A stretch of 64,000 nt of DNA from Runella limosa DSM 17973 (lineage in GTDB: Bacteria > Bacteroidota > Bacteroidia > Cytophagales > Spirosomataceae): positions 248,001 through 312,000 of the forward strand of contig NZ_AXVJ01000025.1 of the NCBI RefSeq assembly GCF_000482465.1, read 5' to 3'. Below the pieces are notes generated by a model. The model had not been told where the DNA came from, did not search any database, and was given only the letters and a program-made list of their open reading frames with translations. Below, in pieces: positions 25,986-32,606 of the stretch (position 1 is its first letter; the number at the start of each line of letters is the position of its first letter). Both the position numbers and the translations under genes were made by a program.

Positions 25986-26447
25986 TTAGAGTTTAGAAGC
26001 GGCCATCTGGGCTTTCGCCTGCTTGATGTCTTCATCGACTTGCGACCAGAACGGATTCTCAGCGCCACCCCCACCGCCTTCTGACGTAATCGTCGTGATG
26101 GGTGTTGTAGGCTCCGCCCCTGGTAGTTTCGACAAGCGAGCTACTTCCGCTTGCGAAGCTGTAAGTTGCGTTTGGAGAGTTGCGATTTTGGCCTTTTCGG
26201 CGTTAAGTTCCGTCGTTAAGGTGGTTACCTTCCCCGTTTCAGCGGCAAGCTGAGTACGCAAGGTTTCAGCCTCGGTATTCACAGCACTCGCTTGGCCGAC
26301 ATCTTGTAACGCTTGCGCGATACCGCCCAAGCCATTGGCGCTCAATTCTGCAACTACTTGACTAAGCTCTTCAGCTGTCAGGTTGGTCGCTTCTTTTCCC
26401 TTCAAATTGCACAGATTAGGCAACTTGATAAATCCGAGTAAACTCAT
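25986..26447 (-). CDS. Putative capsid scaffold protein
   Basis: This 153-residue protein has a long central coiled coil (residues about 58-105, ETGKVTTLTTELNAEKAKIA region), a Gly-rich linker (SEGGGGGAENPF) and a short C-terminal helix (DEDIKQAKAQMAASKL), the usual shape of scaffold proteins cleaved by a prohead protease. It lies between the protease gene (4-nt ATGA overlap) and the capsid gene (27 nt apart). Confidence 0.7.
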   Translation of the reverse strand: MSLLGFIKLPNLCNLKGKEATNLTAEELSQVVAELSANGLGGIAQALQDVGQASAVNTEAETLRTQLAAETGKVTTLTTELNAEKAKIATLQTQLTASQAEVARLSKLPGAEPTTPITTITSEGGGGGAENPFWSQVDEDIKQAKAQMAASKL

Positions 26448-27295
26448 ATAGCAATTTGGTTTTGATTAGCCCAATTAATAAAATTCAAGGTATCTTGGAT
26501 GGTACCAATCCCATCAATCAGCCCTATTTCGAGGGCTTCAAGCCCCGTCAGGGTTGCCCCCTCAAAGGCGTCTTTGAGCTTCGGAGTCTCGACCCAGCGC
26601 CCCAAACGATTGATATAGACGCGCGTCATGAAATCAGCCGCACGCTTGGTGACGTACTGCGTCAAGGGTTTGTAATTGCCCTTCTCAGCTTCGCGTATGT
26701 CGTAGTTTTTTTGGCGAGACTGAGGCGCGTAAATGTCCACTTGCTCAATCCCGTTGGCCTCCATCATTTTGCGGAAGTTGCTGTACGTCACGTACGCCCC
26801 TATACTGCCGATTCGGCTATAATCGCCACTCGCAACGATGTAATCGCACTGCGACGCAATTAGCATACCACCGCTTTGGCAGTCGCCAAACTCCACAAAT
26901 GCCGCGACGGGCTTGTTTCGACGATACACGGCATCGTGTATCATGTAGGCCGCATCTTCCATCCCACCAGGGCAGTCCATTTTGATGGCAACGCCCTTGC
27001 ATTTCGGGTCGTTGTAGGCACATTCTAACTGCATAACCGTCTTATCCGCGCCGCATGGATGCCCCTTTTCGTCGGTCATAGACGTTTTGAAAAGCACTCC
27101 TTTCAGTGGCACGATGGCGATGTACTCCCCCGTCGCACGCTCGGCACCTTTTTGGGTGTATTGCTCAGATTCGCCCGCGTCATCTAACTGTATTTCGGCA
27201 TTAGCTAACACTTGCGCAACGAGTGCGTCCATGTTAGACCTAGCCAAAAACCAGTTGCTACCGATAATATTATGTGCCTGAATACTTACCTTCAT
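26444..27295 (-). CDS. S49-family (SppA/ClpP-like) prohead protease
   Basis: This 283-residue protein has a ClpP-fold serine protease core. Ser141 in CQSGGMLIASQCDYIVAS is the nucleophile, and Lys196 in SRQKNYDIREAEKG is the likely general base; GSIGAYVTYSNF follows the nucleophile as in SppA. Phage S49 enzymes process scaffold and capsid during head maturation, and the scaffold-like and capsid genes follow directly. The gene is preceded by a conserved upstream motif 39 nt before its ATG. Confidence 0.85.
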   Translation of the reverse strand: MKVSIQAHNIIGSNWFLARSNMDALVAQVLANAEIQLDDAGESEQYTQKGAERATGEYIAIVPLKGVLFKTSMTDEKGHPCGADKTVMQLECAYNDPKCKGVAIKMDCPGGMEDAAYMIHDAVYRRNKPVAAFVEFGDCQSGGMLIASQCDYIVASGDYSRIGSIGAYVTYSNFRKMMEANGIEQVDIYAPQSRQKNYDIREAEKGNYKPLTQYVTKRAADFMTRVYINRLGRWVETPKLKDAFEGATLTGLEALEIGLIDGIGTIQDTLNFINWANQNQIAI

Positions 27296-27320
27296 GTCCC
27301 AAATTTTTCACTTTAACGCC

Positions 27321-27335
27321 ACCCCTAAAAGGAAT
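27321..27335 (-). promoter_or_regulatory. Conserved phage upstream motif, copy 3
   Basis: Leftward sequence ATTCCTTTTAGGGGT, with TTCC 39 nt before ATG 27295. The start is preceded by AATTTGGGAC. It begins 6 nt after the stop codon of the upstream gene, with no terminator between. Confidence 0.6.
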
Positions 27336-27340
27336 TTTAA

Positions 27341-27820
27341 CTACGCAAACGGGTAAAAACCCGCTGGAAAACTAACCTTGCCTGTGAATTCTATCATGTA
27401 CCCGCGTTTGCCGCCCATCTCCACCTCGTTGTTGAAATCGGCGAGCATTTCCAGCCCCTGTTCGGGACGTCCCACCACAATCTTTTTGCCCAACTGGTCG
27501 GTAATGCGCAAATAGAAACGCGGGTAGGCCATCCACTGAAGTTGACTCCGAAACGTGTCTGAATCGTTGGGCAAAAAGGCGATTGCCCTCACATCGTAAT
27601 ACACCCGCCCACGGCTGCGTTGTTGTTTCTCCGAAAACCCAATCGTGCCAGGCGTACCATACACCCCGTACCAGCGCCACCCTGGGCGAAAAAACAGGGC
27701 TTGCGAAAAACGCCCGCCAATCGGCTCGTTCCATCCCAAAACAGCCCCAACGGGCGTCCATTCTATTTTCTGGACACTGGCGGGATTTAGTTCGTTGATT
27801 CGGAGTAGGTCGTTAATCAT
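27341..27820 (-). CDS. First late gene, hypothetical
   Basis: This 159-residue protein is rich in aromatic residues (ALFFRPGWRWYGVYGTPG) with a beta-strand pattern and a basic run (KQQRSRGRVYYDVRAI). It opens the late region: terminator 27878-27905 and an upstream motif copy precede it, and it has its own unit because the next gene also carries the motif. Family not recognised; a virion or head-tail protein is likely by position. Confidence 0.65.
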   Translation of the reverse strand: MINDLLRINELNPASVQKIEWTPVGAVLGWNEPIGGRFSQALFFRPGWRWYGVYGTPGTIGFSEKQQRSRGRVYYDVRAIAFLPNDSDTFRSQLQWMAYPRFYLRITDQLGKKIVVGRPEQGLEMLADFNNEVEMGGKRGYMIEFTGKVSFPAGFYPFA

Positions 27821-27845
27821 GTCTCAAATTTTCTCCGATTCATTC

Positions 27846-27860
27846 ACCCCAAAAAGGAAC
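27846..27860 (-). promoter_or_regulatory. Conserved phage upstream motif, copy 4
   Basis: Leftward sequence GTTCCTTTTTGGGGT, with TTCC 39 nt before ATG 27820. The start codon is preceded by AAATTTGAGAC. It lies 18 nt after the early-operon terminator. Confidence 0.65.
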
Positions 27861-27877
27861 AGTAGGCCCGTAAACGA

Positions 27878-27905
27878 GAAAAGCCCCGCAATTGCAGGGC
27901 TTTTC
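27878..27905 (-). terminator. Terminator of the early operon
   Basis: GAAAAGCCC...GGGCTTTTC arms around CGCAATTGCA, followed by T-rich sequence on both strands. It separates the early operon (last gene ends at 27927) from the late genes. Confidence 0.8.
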
Positions 27906-27926
27906 TTTATTGGTAGTTTAAAGCAA

Positions 27927-28139
27927 TTAAGGCTTTAATGCTTTTATTTGGTCTATTAACTCTAATGGAATATGCACCAAATCTTCACGTGTATATTCAC
28001 CATTAACGTACATTGTTTTGCATATTGAAATATGATCAACGTGTCGAAAAACTTGATTTTTATACAAGATTTCACTTCCAAATTTTGTCTTGGTTTTCTC
28101 CCACGTAATCTCAGATTGACTTATCTCTAAGTTTCTCAT
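27927..28139 (-). CDS. Small hypothetical early protein
   Basis: This 70-residue protein starts MRNLEISQSEITWEKTKTKF and overlaps the preceding stop as ATGA. A beta-rich centre with HVDHISICKTMYVNG is followed by a helix. It is the last gene of the early operon. Function unknown. Confidence 0.65.
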   Translation of the reverse strand: MRNLEISQSEITWEKTKTKFGSEILYKNQVFRHVDHISICKTMYVNGEYTREDLVHIPLELIDQIKALKP

Positions 28140-28510
28140 TTGAACGATGCTAATAATTCAAACAATTCTTCTTTGTGACCTTGTGGATGAGACAAATACA
28201 GTTCTGCAATCGTATGCGGGTATGTCCTTTCCTCAAAATGAAGCTTATTGTATGGATAGAATATAAGGCTATTGAGCAAAAAATCAGTGCTTTGCACCCT
28301 TACTACGTCGCCAATCAGTTCATTTATTTTTGAATACAAATCGCTAGGGCATACACATACCAAGTTATTTGATTCAAACGTAATGCCCAGAACTTCCTTT
28401 ATGAACGCGATTTTTTCTTCGTTGAAGGCCCGCATTGGTGATTGACCAAGTGTGTGGGCGATTGAATCTAATAGTTCTTTCATCTTAAAGCCGTTTATCT
28501 CATTTTCCAT
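28136..28510 (-). CDS. Hypothetical early protein, paralogue of 28560-28841
   Basis: This 124-residue protein has an N-terminus (MENEINGFKMKELLDSIA) nearly identical to that of the next gene upstream, and about 100 bp of 5' DNA is duplicated, but the remainder is different (KEVLGITFESNNLVCVCPSD). The C-terminus includes YLSHPQGHKEELFELLASFK. This looks like a tandem duplication followed by replacement or divergence of the body. Function unknown. Confidence 0.65.
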   Translation of the reverse strand: MENEINGFKMKELLDSIAHTLGQSPMRAFNEEKIAFIKEVLGITFESNNLVCVCPSDLYSKINELIGDVVRVQSTDFLLNSLIFYPYNKLHFEERTYPHTIAELYLSHPQGHKEELFELLASFK

Positions 28511-28890
28511 TTTGCTAGTATTTTACGACGGTATTGCTGAGTATGATTATATCACCCAACTATAACCCCTTCAACCGTTTATAATTCTCCAATCCACCTG
28601 CAACGCTTATTTGCGACATTAATGAGGAGCATTCTATTTTAATGACCTCTATAATTTCGCCTTGATTGGCTAGTTCCATGATTTTAGGAGCAAAAAAATC
28701 AAGCCATTCGGGGGGAATCATAGCTGACCTTATTATCTCTAACGCTTCCATTTCGGTTAATACTGATTCAATCGAAAATTTACGGATGGCGATTGAATCT
28801 AATAGTTCTTTCATGTTAAAGACGTTTATCTCATTTTCCATTTTGCTAGTATTTTACGACGGTATTGCTGAGTATGATTATACCACCCAA
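28457..28890. repeat. 103-bp direct repeat (28457-28559 and 28788-28890)
   Basis: Two copies offset by 331 bp with about three mismatches. They cover the first codons of two small genes plus their upstream sequence. The right copy contains the intact 3' end of the 53-residue gene; the left copy is a frameshifted remnant of it. Confidence 0.85.
28560..28841 (-). CDS. Hypothetical early protein, paralogue of 28136-28510
   Basis: This 93-residue helical protein shares the N-terminus MENEINVFNMKELLDSIA with its downstream neighbour. The body contains MIPPEWLDFFAPKIMELANQ. It overlaps the upstream 53-residue gene by 16 nt. Function unknown. Confidence 0.65.
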   Translation of the reverse strand: MENEINVFNMKELLDSIAIRKFSIESVLTEMEALEIIRSAMIPPEWLDFFAPKIMELANQGEIIEVIKIECSSLMSQISVAGGLENYKRLKGL

Positions 28891-28987
28891 TTTTTTTTGC
28901 TCTGCTGCGTACATGACTCAAAGATAGGTGGAATTTGAAGGCAAAATACTCAATCATTGCCTTTCGACTGTATTTCTGCTTTTTCAT
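28826..28987 (-). CDS. Very small basic protein
   Basis: A 53-residue ORF starts at ATG 28987, overlapping the preceding stop as ATGA, and ends 16 nt inside the next gene. Sequence begins MKKQKYSRKAMIEYFAFKFH and includes SLSHVRSRAKKIGWYN, a basic helix-turn-helix-like stretch. Coupling on both sides supports a real gene. Possibly nucleic-acid binding. Confidence 0.55.
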   Translation of the reverse strand: MKKQKYSRKAMIEYFAFKFHLSLSHVRSRAKKIGWYNHTQQYRRKILAKWKMR

Positions 28988-29223
28988 ACATTAGTAGAAC
29001 ACCAACCTTTTGCTATTGCATACTCTTTTATGCTTTCAGGAGTTGCCGAAATCCCTAATTTTTTACTGATAGCAGCCATACCCTGACCAAACCTTCTAGG
29101 GAGTTCGGCGCCAGCCATACAGCATCCCCAAGCAGATAGAGCATCCGCACACAATTCTCTTTCATCAACTGATTCATCTAATAAACCAGTATGAAACACA
29201 TCAGCAAATATGTAATTCATCAT
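28984..29223 (-). CDS. Small hypothetical early protein
   Basis: This 79-residue protein starts at 29223 (MMN; 29220 is equally possible). A Cys-containing central part reads ADALSAWGCCMAGAELPRRF, with a helical C-terminus. It is coupled to the downstream 53-residue gene. Function unknown. Confidence 0.65.
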   Translation of the reverse strand: MMNYIFADVFHTGLLDESVDERELCADALSAWGCCMAGAELPRRFGQGMAAISKKLGISATPESIKEYAIAKGWCSTNV

Positions 29224-29225
29224 TT

Positions 29226-29534
29226 CTAAAGTTTAGTGTCAAAAATCCGTTTCAAAGCTACTTGGGCGGTACCGATGGTTTTTTTCAATTCTTCGATTTG
29301 TTCCTCGGTTTCTTGTCTCCATTTGTAGTATCGATTCATCTCTTTTTCGCGGTTCGCATTTACATCCGCAAGCTCTTTTTGCAATTTCGCAAAGCTTACG
29401 ATAATGTGTTCAATCGTCGATTGTCCTGTTTTCAGACCGTGGGTTTTCATTACATCGTTCATAATACCCACTATTTCGGGTTTATCATCTAACCCTCTTA
29501 GGGTGATGGTTCTAAATTCTTTTTCTGCTATCAT
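29226..29534 (-). CDS. Small early protein with coiled coil
   Basis: This 102-residue protein starts at ATG 29534; the longer frame to 29654 runs through the strong hairpin upstream and is rejected. Basic N-terminus (MIAEKEFRTITLRGLDDKPE), then ARMs of coiled coil (ELADVNANREKEMNRYYKWR). Could be a small DNA-associated protein of the replication unit. Unknown family. Confidence 0.6.
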   Translation of the reverse strand: MIAEKEFRTITLRGLDDKPEIVGIMNDVMKTHGLKTGQSTIEHIIVSFAKLQKELADVNANREKEMNRYYKWRQETEEQIEELKKTIGTAQVALKRIFDTKL

Positions 29535-29595
29535 TTTTTTGAGTGGTTGAGATGGGCCCAGCTGGGAGCGGGCGTTGATGGGAGCTGTGTTCTGT

Positions 29596-29667
29596 TTTTT
29601 TGATAGCAAATGTTTCGCATCGATTTCCCTGAAGCTGCTCGCTGCGGGCAACATTTGCTATCAAAAA
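29596..29667 (-). other. Long hairpin with perfect 18-bp stem
   Basis: TTTTTGATAGCAAATGTT (29596-29613) and AACATTTGCTATCAAAAA (29650-29667) enclose a 36-nt GC-rich loop, between two early genes. On the minus strand the 3' arm ends in A-rich sequence, so it is a poor terminator; an RNA processing site, attenuator or element-end remnant are alternatives. Confidence 0.6.
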
Positions 29668-29670
29668 GTT

Positions 29671-30042
29671 TTACCACCAGCATTCGTCTTGTTCTTCGTT
29701 ATTGTCTTTGTGGTGTTCTTTATTGCCTTCGGGCAATGCCTTCCCACTTTCCGCAATCGCTTTGTCTATTTCTTCTCTCAGCCCATATATTTTCAATGGG
29801 CGCCCCTCAAGCTGATCCATCACGATTTTGCAGGTTTGTTCATCCGTGGGCGTAATATCGTAGATAGCACTTGGGTTGTACATCTTGGTATATGCCTGTC
29901 TGACCTCCGTTTCTGGTACCGATACCAGGACAAACGATGCGCCGCCAAGGCTGTAACTAGATACGCGGCCTGCAATCTTGGAATGGCCAAAAAGGCTGAT
30001 AACTGCCCAAAAGTCTTGAATTTCTTCTTTCTGTGTGTTCAT
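29671..30042 (-). CDS. Conserved mobile-element protein of unknown function
   Basis: This 123-residue protein has a pattern FWAVISLFGHSKIAGRVSSY, VSVPETEVRQAYTKMYNPSA and YDITPTDEQTCKI that I recognise from many Bacteroidota phages and mobile elements, sometimes labelled acetyltransferase without support. The acidic C-terminus (HHKDNNEEQDECWW) is variable. Its start overlaps the upstream stop (ATGA). True function unknown. Confidence 0.75.
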   Translation of the reverse strand: MNTQKEEIQDFWAVISLFGHSKIAGRVSSYSLGGASFVLVSVPETEVRQAYTKMYNPSAIYDITPTDEQTCKIVMDQLEGRPLKIYGLREEIDKAIAESGKALPEGNKEHHKDNNEEQDECWW

Positions 30043-30308
30043 TTTTTAGTGTGTTTGAAGTTTTCAAATGATTTTTTAAGACCGTGAATTACGACAAAAG
30101 ATTCGTAGGCTTGTTTCTCTTTCTCGGCTCGTTCGAGCTTGGCTTCGAGCTGAGTTACTTCTTTGCTTTTGCCGACGTATTTTCGATAGAGCGCCTGTAA
30201 GTCGGCGCTCATGTCTTCGACCATTTGCATGTGGGTTTTGAGGTGTGCCGCCAAAAGCCTGGCTTTTACTGCGAGCGGCAAAAGATTGAAGTCCATATCA
30301 ATCAGCAT
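30039..30308 (-). CDS. Small coiled-coil early protein
   Basis: This 89-residue protein has a heptad-rich centre (KEVTQLEAKLERAEKEKQAY). Two Met codons (30308, 30296) are possible starts. Tightly packed between early genes. Function unknown. Confidence 0.6.
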   Translation of the reverse strand: MLIDMDFNLLPLAVKARLLAAHLKTHMQMVEDMSADLQALYRKYVGKSKEVTQLEAKLERAEKEKQAYESFVVIHGLKKSFENFKHTKK

Positions 30309-30537
30309 TATCGTTATCTTTTTTGGCTTTAACCAGATCGATCACCATTTGCCCTTGCTTCACCTGTGCTACGGCAATATCTACCAGTCTATCCGCTATC
30401 TCCGACATCGACTGAGCCTGTGGAATGGCGGCGGGGTTACGCTTCACTTCCTGCATTTGCTCTATTAGGAGCGCCCCTACAGGTGTAAGGTCTATAATAC
30501 CCTTCGGGATTTTGTATTCGGCTACTTCGGTTGACAT
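30298..30537 (-). CDS. Small early protein
   Basis: This 79-residue protein begins MSTEVAEYKIPKGIIDLTPV, with a helical C-terminal half rich in Gln/Ala/Val (SEIADRLVDIAVAQVKQGQM). It overlaps the HNH gene's end by 16 nt. Function unknown. Confidence 0.65.
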   Translation of the reverse strand: MSTEVAEYKIPKGIIDLTPVGALLIEQMQEVKRNPAAIPQAQSMSEIADRLVDIAVAQVKQGQMVIDLVKAKKDNDNAD

Positions 30538-31349
30538 AGTCTTTTTAGGTTAATAATGGAACGTTTTGTTTCGATTAATTCGGGGGTTTCTAACAACACC
30601 TTTTTGACTTCTTCTCGGTTAGGCATTTTGCCTTTCCCAAGCATCGTGGACGCCACAAATCCATCTGATAGGTTAAGTGACGGCGAATTTTTCAGGTAGT
30701 TTTGGCGCTTAGTTACCAGTTCTAGGTTTTCGAGTCGAAAATCTAACCGATTTCCGTTTCGGTGCCTGATAATCATCCCCTTGGGGATTTCTCCGTAATA
30801 CGAGGCAAACACGTGGTGGGAATATGGTATCCATTTTTTTCGCGCCAAACGGTACATAACAATTGGTCGGCCTGTTACCTGTTCCCATCTAATAGTTATC
30901 GCTCCGTCGTACTTTTCATTGTGTGGGATATTACTTGGCTTAAAACGGCTTGTTCCTGACCCAAGTAGTAATCCCTTCATCCCTTTGTTCCAGGCTGGGC
31001 GATGCCCAAATTTTCCCGCGTTTGGAAGGCTGTTAATGTGCTTCCAAAACTCCTTAGATTTTTTGAGCCTCATTCGCTGTGCCATGCCTATCACCTGACT
31101 TTCTTGCCTACCGAGCATTTCGGCCAGCTCATCATTTTTGGTGTTTGGGTAATGTTCTCGAAAAAACTCTATTTCTTCTGGACTCCAAAACCCTCTAAAA
31201 TCGCGGTCTTTTTGAAGTCCTAAGCGCTTCGCTCTCGATTGAATCGCGACTTGGGTCATACCCATCATTTCCGCGATTTCTGCCGATTTGTGCCGTGGCC
31301 ACAACTCCCGTAGCCTGGCATCTAGTTCGTCATTCCAAACTTTGTTCAT
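30522..31349 (-). CDS. HNH endonuclease with two N-terminal HTH repeats
   Basis: This 275-residue protein starts at ATG 31349, overlapping the preceding stop as ATGA. Two Myb/HTH-like repeats (RLRELWPRHKSAEIAEMMGM and EFFREHYPNTKNDELAEMLG) are followed by an HNH domain in HHVFASYYGEIPKGMIIRHR, then NGNRLDFRLENLELVTKRQN. The HxxH...N/H pattern supports a nicking or cleaving nuclease. Phage HNH proteins act in packaging, mobility or host exclusion; here it lies in the early operon, so a homing or recombination role is as likely. Confidence 0.85.
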   Translation of the reverse strand: MNKVWNDELDARLRELWPRHKSAEIAEMMGMTQVAIQSRAKRLGLQKDRDFRGFWSPEEIEFFREHYPNTKNDELAEMLGRQESQVIGMAQRMRLKKSKEFWKHINSLPNAGKFGHRPAWNKGMKGLLLGSGTSRFKPSNIPHNEKYDGAITIRWEQVTGRPIVMYRLARKKWIPYSHHVFASYYGEIPKGMIIRHRNGNRLDFRLENLELVTKRQNYLKNSPSLNLSDGFVASTMLGKGKMPNREEVKKVLLETPELIETKRSIINLKRLCQPK

Positions 31350-31630
31350 TTTACTGGTATTTTGGCTAACCACATACCTTTTTTCTTATCTGCGAATCCT
31401 TTGTAAGTTGCTCCAGTAAGGGGGCTTCTCCCAACGTCAATCATGGGAAGCAATTGAGCTATAATTTGAGCGAATTGATATAAATCACATCCAAATTTTT
31501 CTTTCAATGACTCATCTATTTTTTTCGTATCTGCGTCGATTTTTTCGTAGTTTAAACCAGTTAGATAACAAGCCAGTTCTTCTACATCCATCACAGTAAC
31601 TTTTGCCTTTTTTTTGCTTGACTTAGCCAT
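31346..31630 (-). CDS. Small basic early protein
   Basis: This 94-residue protein starts at MAKSSKKKAK (31630), with a Lys-rich N-terminus and an amphipathic helical body (KFGCDLYQFAQIIAQLLPMI). Coupled to the HNH gene (ATGA). Function unknown. Confidence 0.65.
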   Translation of the reverse strand: MAKSSKKKAKVTVMDVEELACYLTGLNYEKIDADTKKIDESLKEKFGCDLYQFAQIIAQLLPMIDVGRSPLTGATYKGFADKKKGMWLAKIPVK

Positions 31631-31958
31631 TTTGCCCTCCTTTCTCCACACAAGTAAGCTGGGCTACCAAATAGATTTTCTTCGTGTCATCATCGTCATT
31701 ATAGACGAGATTGACAAACTTGCGAACGGGGTCAGAGGCTCCCATGCTCGTAACTGTTACAGATATACGTTTCCTTTCTGCCTTATTGTTTCCTGTAACT
31801 TCAGAGGCATAAGAATCTACCAAGACTCTTAATTCATCGGCACTTAATCGGCAGTCATAGGCAAGGCTTCGCATTTTCTTAATGAGTAGCGAAACACTCA
31901 GATTTGGGATGCCATGCTCAGCAATGAGCTGAAACGAGCATTGTGTTAGTTGTGACAT
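31623..31958 (-). CDS. Hypothetical early protein
   Basis: This 111-residue protein starts at ATG 31958 (MSQLTQCSFQLIAEHGIPNL). Helical N-terminal half, then a KRISVTVTSMGASDPVRKFV beta segment. Overlaps the following gene by 8 nt. Function unknown. Confidence 0.65.
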   Translation of the reverse strand: MSQLTQCSFQLIAEHGIPNLSVSLLIKKMRSLAYDCRLSADELRVLVDSYASEVTGNNKAERKRISVTVTSMGASDPVRKFVNLVYNDDDDTKKIYLVAQLTCVEKGGQNG

Positions 31959-31968
31959 AATTTGATGG

Positions 31969-32256
31969 TTAATTGGTTTCACGTTCTTTTTTTGTCAACA
32001 CTCTACCTGTTCTAATCGTAGGGCGATAGATGTACCCCTTTGCAAGCCAATCTTTTAGCTCCTTCGCAGTGGCTTGCTCGGTCGATAGCTGCGGTCCTGG
32101 CTTAATTACCAGTAGGTCTATCTGCGTCAGCGCCCGATTAAGGCCGAACCAAAGCATCGTTACGACCCATATTTCTTCACTTTCAGCCCGCCGATACACG
32201 TCACTAATTTTAGGCTCAAGCATTGTATTTTTTTGAGGTGATTCGGTCTCATTCAT
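31969..32256 (-). CDS. Hypothetical early protein next to the origin
   Basis: This 95-residue protein starts at ATG 32256, immediately downstream of the iteron region. Contains WVVTMLWFGLNRALTQIDLL and a basic end (GYIYRPTIRTGRVLTKKERE). Could bind DNA near the origin; no family recognised. Confidence 0.6.
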   Translation of the reverse strand: MNETESPQKNTMLEPKISDVYRRAESEEIWVVTMLWFGLNRALTQIDLLVIKPGPQLSTEQATAKELKDWLAKGYIYRPTIRTGRVLTKKERETN

Positions 32257-32299
32257 TAGCTACTTTTTTTGATTGAATTTCGTAAACACACAAAACGCC

Positions 32300-32606
32300 T
32301 TCCTACGCTTCCTACGCTTCCTACGTTCCTACGTTCTCCTACGTGTTCCTACGTTGTCCTACGTTCTTCCTACGTTATTTCTTTTTTTTATTATTATTAA
32401 CTTTCTTATTATCAATACAATAGAAAGGAATAGTAGCAAAGAAAAGAACGTAGGAACACGTAGGAAGCAAAAACACGATTTTGAAACTAAAAAAAATGCG
32501 TTTTTTGCTAATATCTGATTGTCAGCACATTACATTTTTCCCTAAAAAGGAATATGTCCAGCTGGTTGCGAAGGCGTTTGGCCTTCACCGTAGGGTAACG
32601 TAGGAA
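32300..32606. other. Putative phage replication origin with CCTACG iterons
   Basis: Eight CCTACG copies at 32302, 32311, 32320, 32328, 32338, 32348, 32358 and 32369 are spaced 8-11 bp apart, one helical turn. A 75-bp A/T-rich stretch (32375-32445) follows, then inverted copies CGTAGG at 32449 and 32459, and two more at 32589 and 32599 inside the helicase 3' end. Iterons beside an A/T-rich unwinding region and a helicase gene are the usual origin layout. Confidence 0.65.

Noticed and set aside
32280-32400. Coding ORF through the CCTACG repeats
   Set aside because: The reading frame 32273-32518 (plus strand) consists of the repeats and low-complexity A/T sequence and has no neighbours in that direction.
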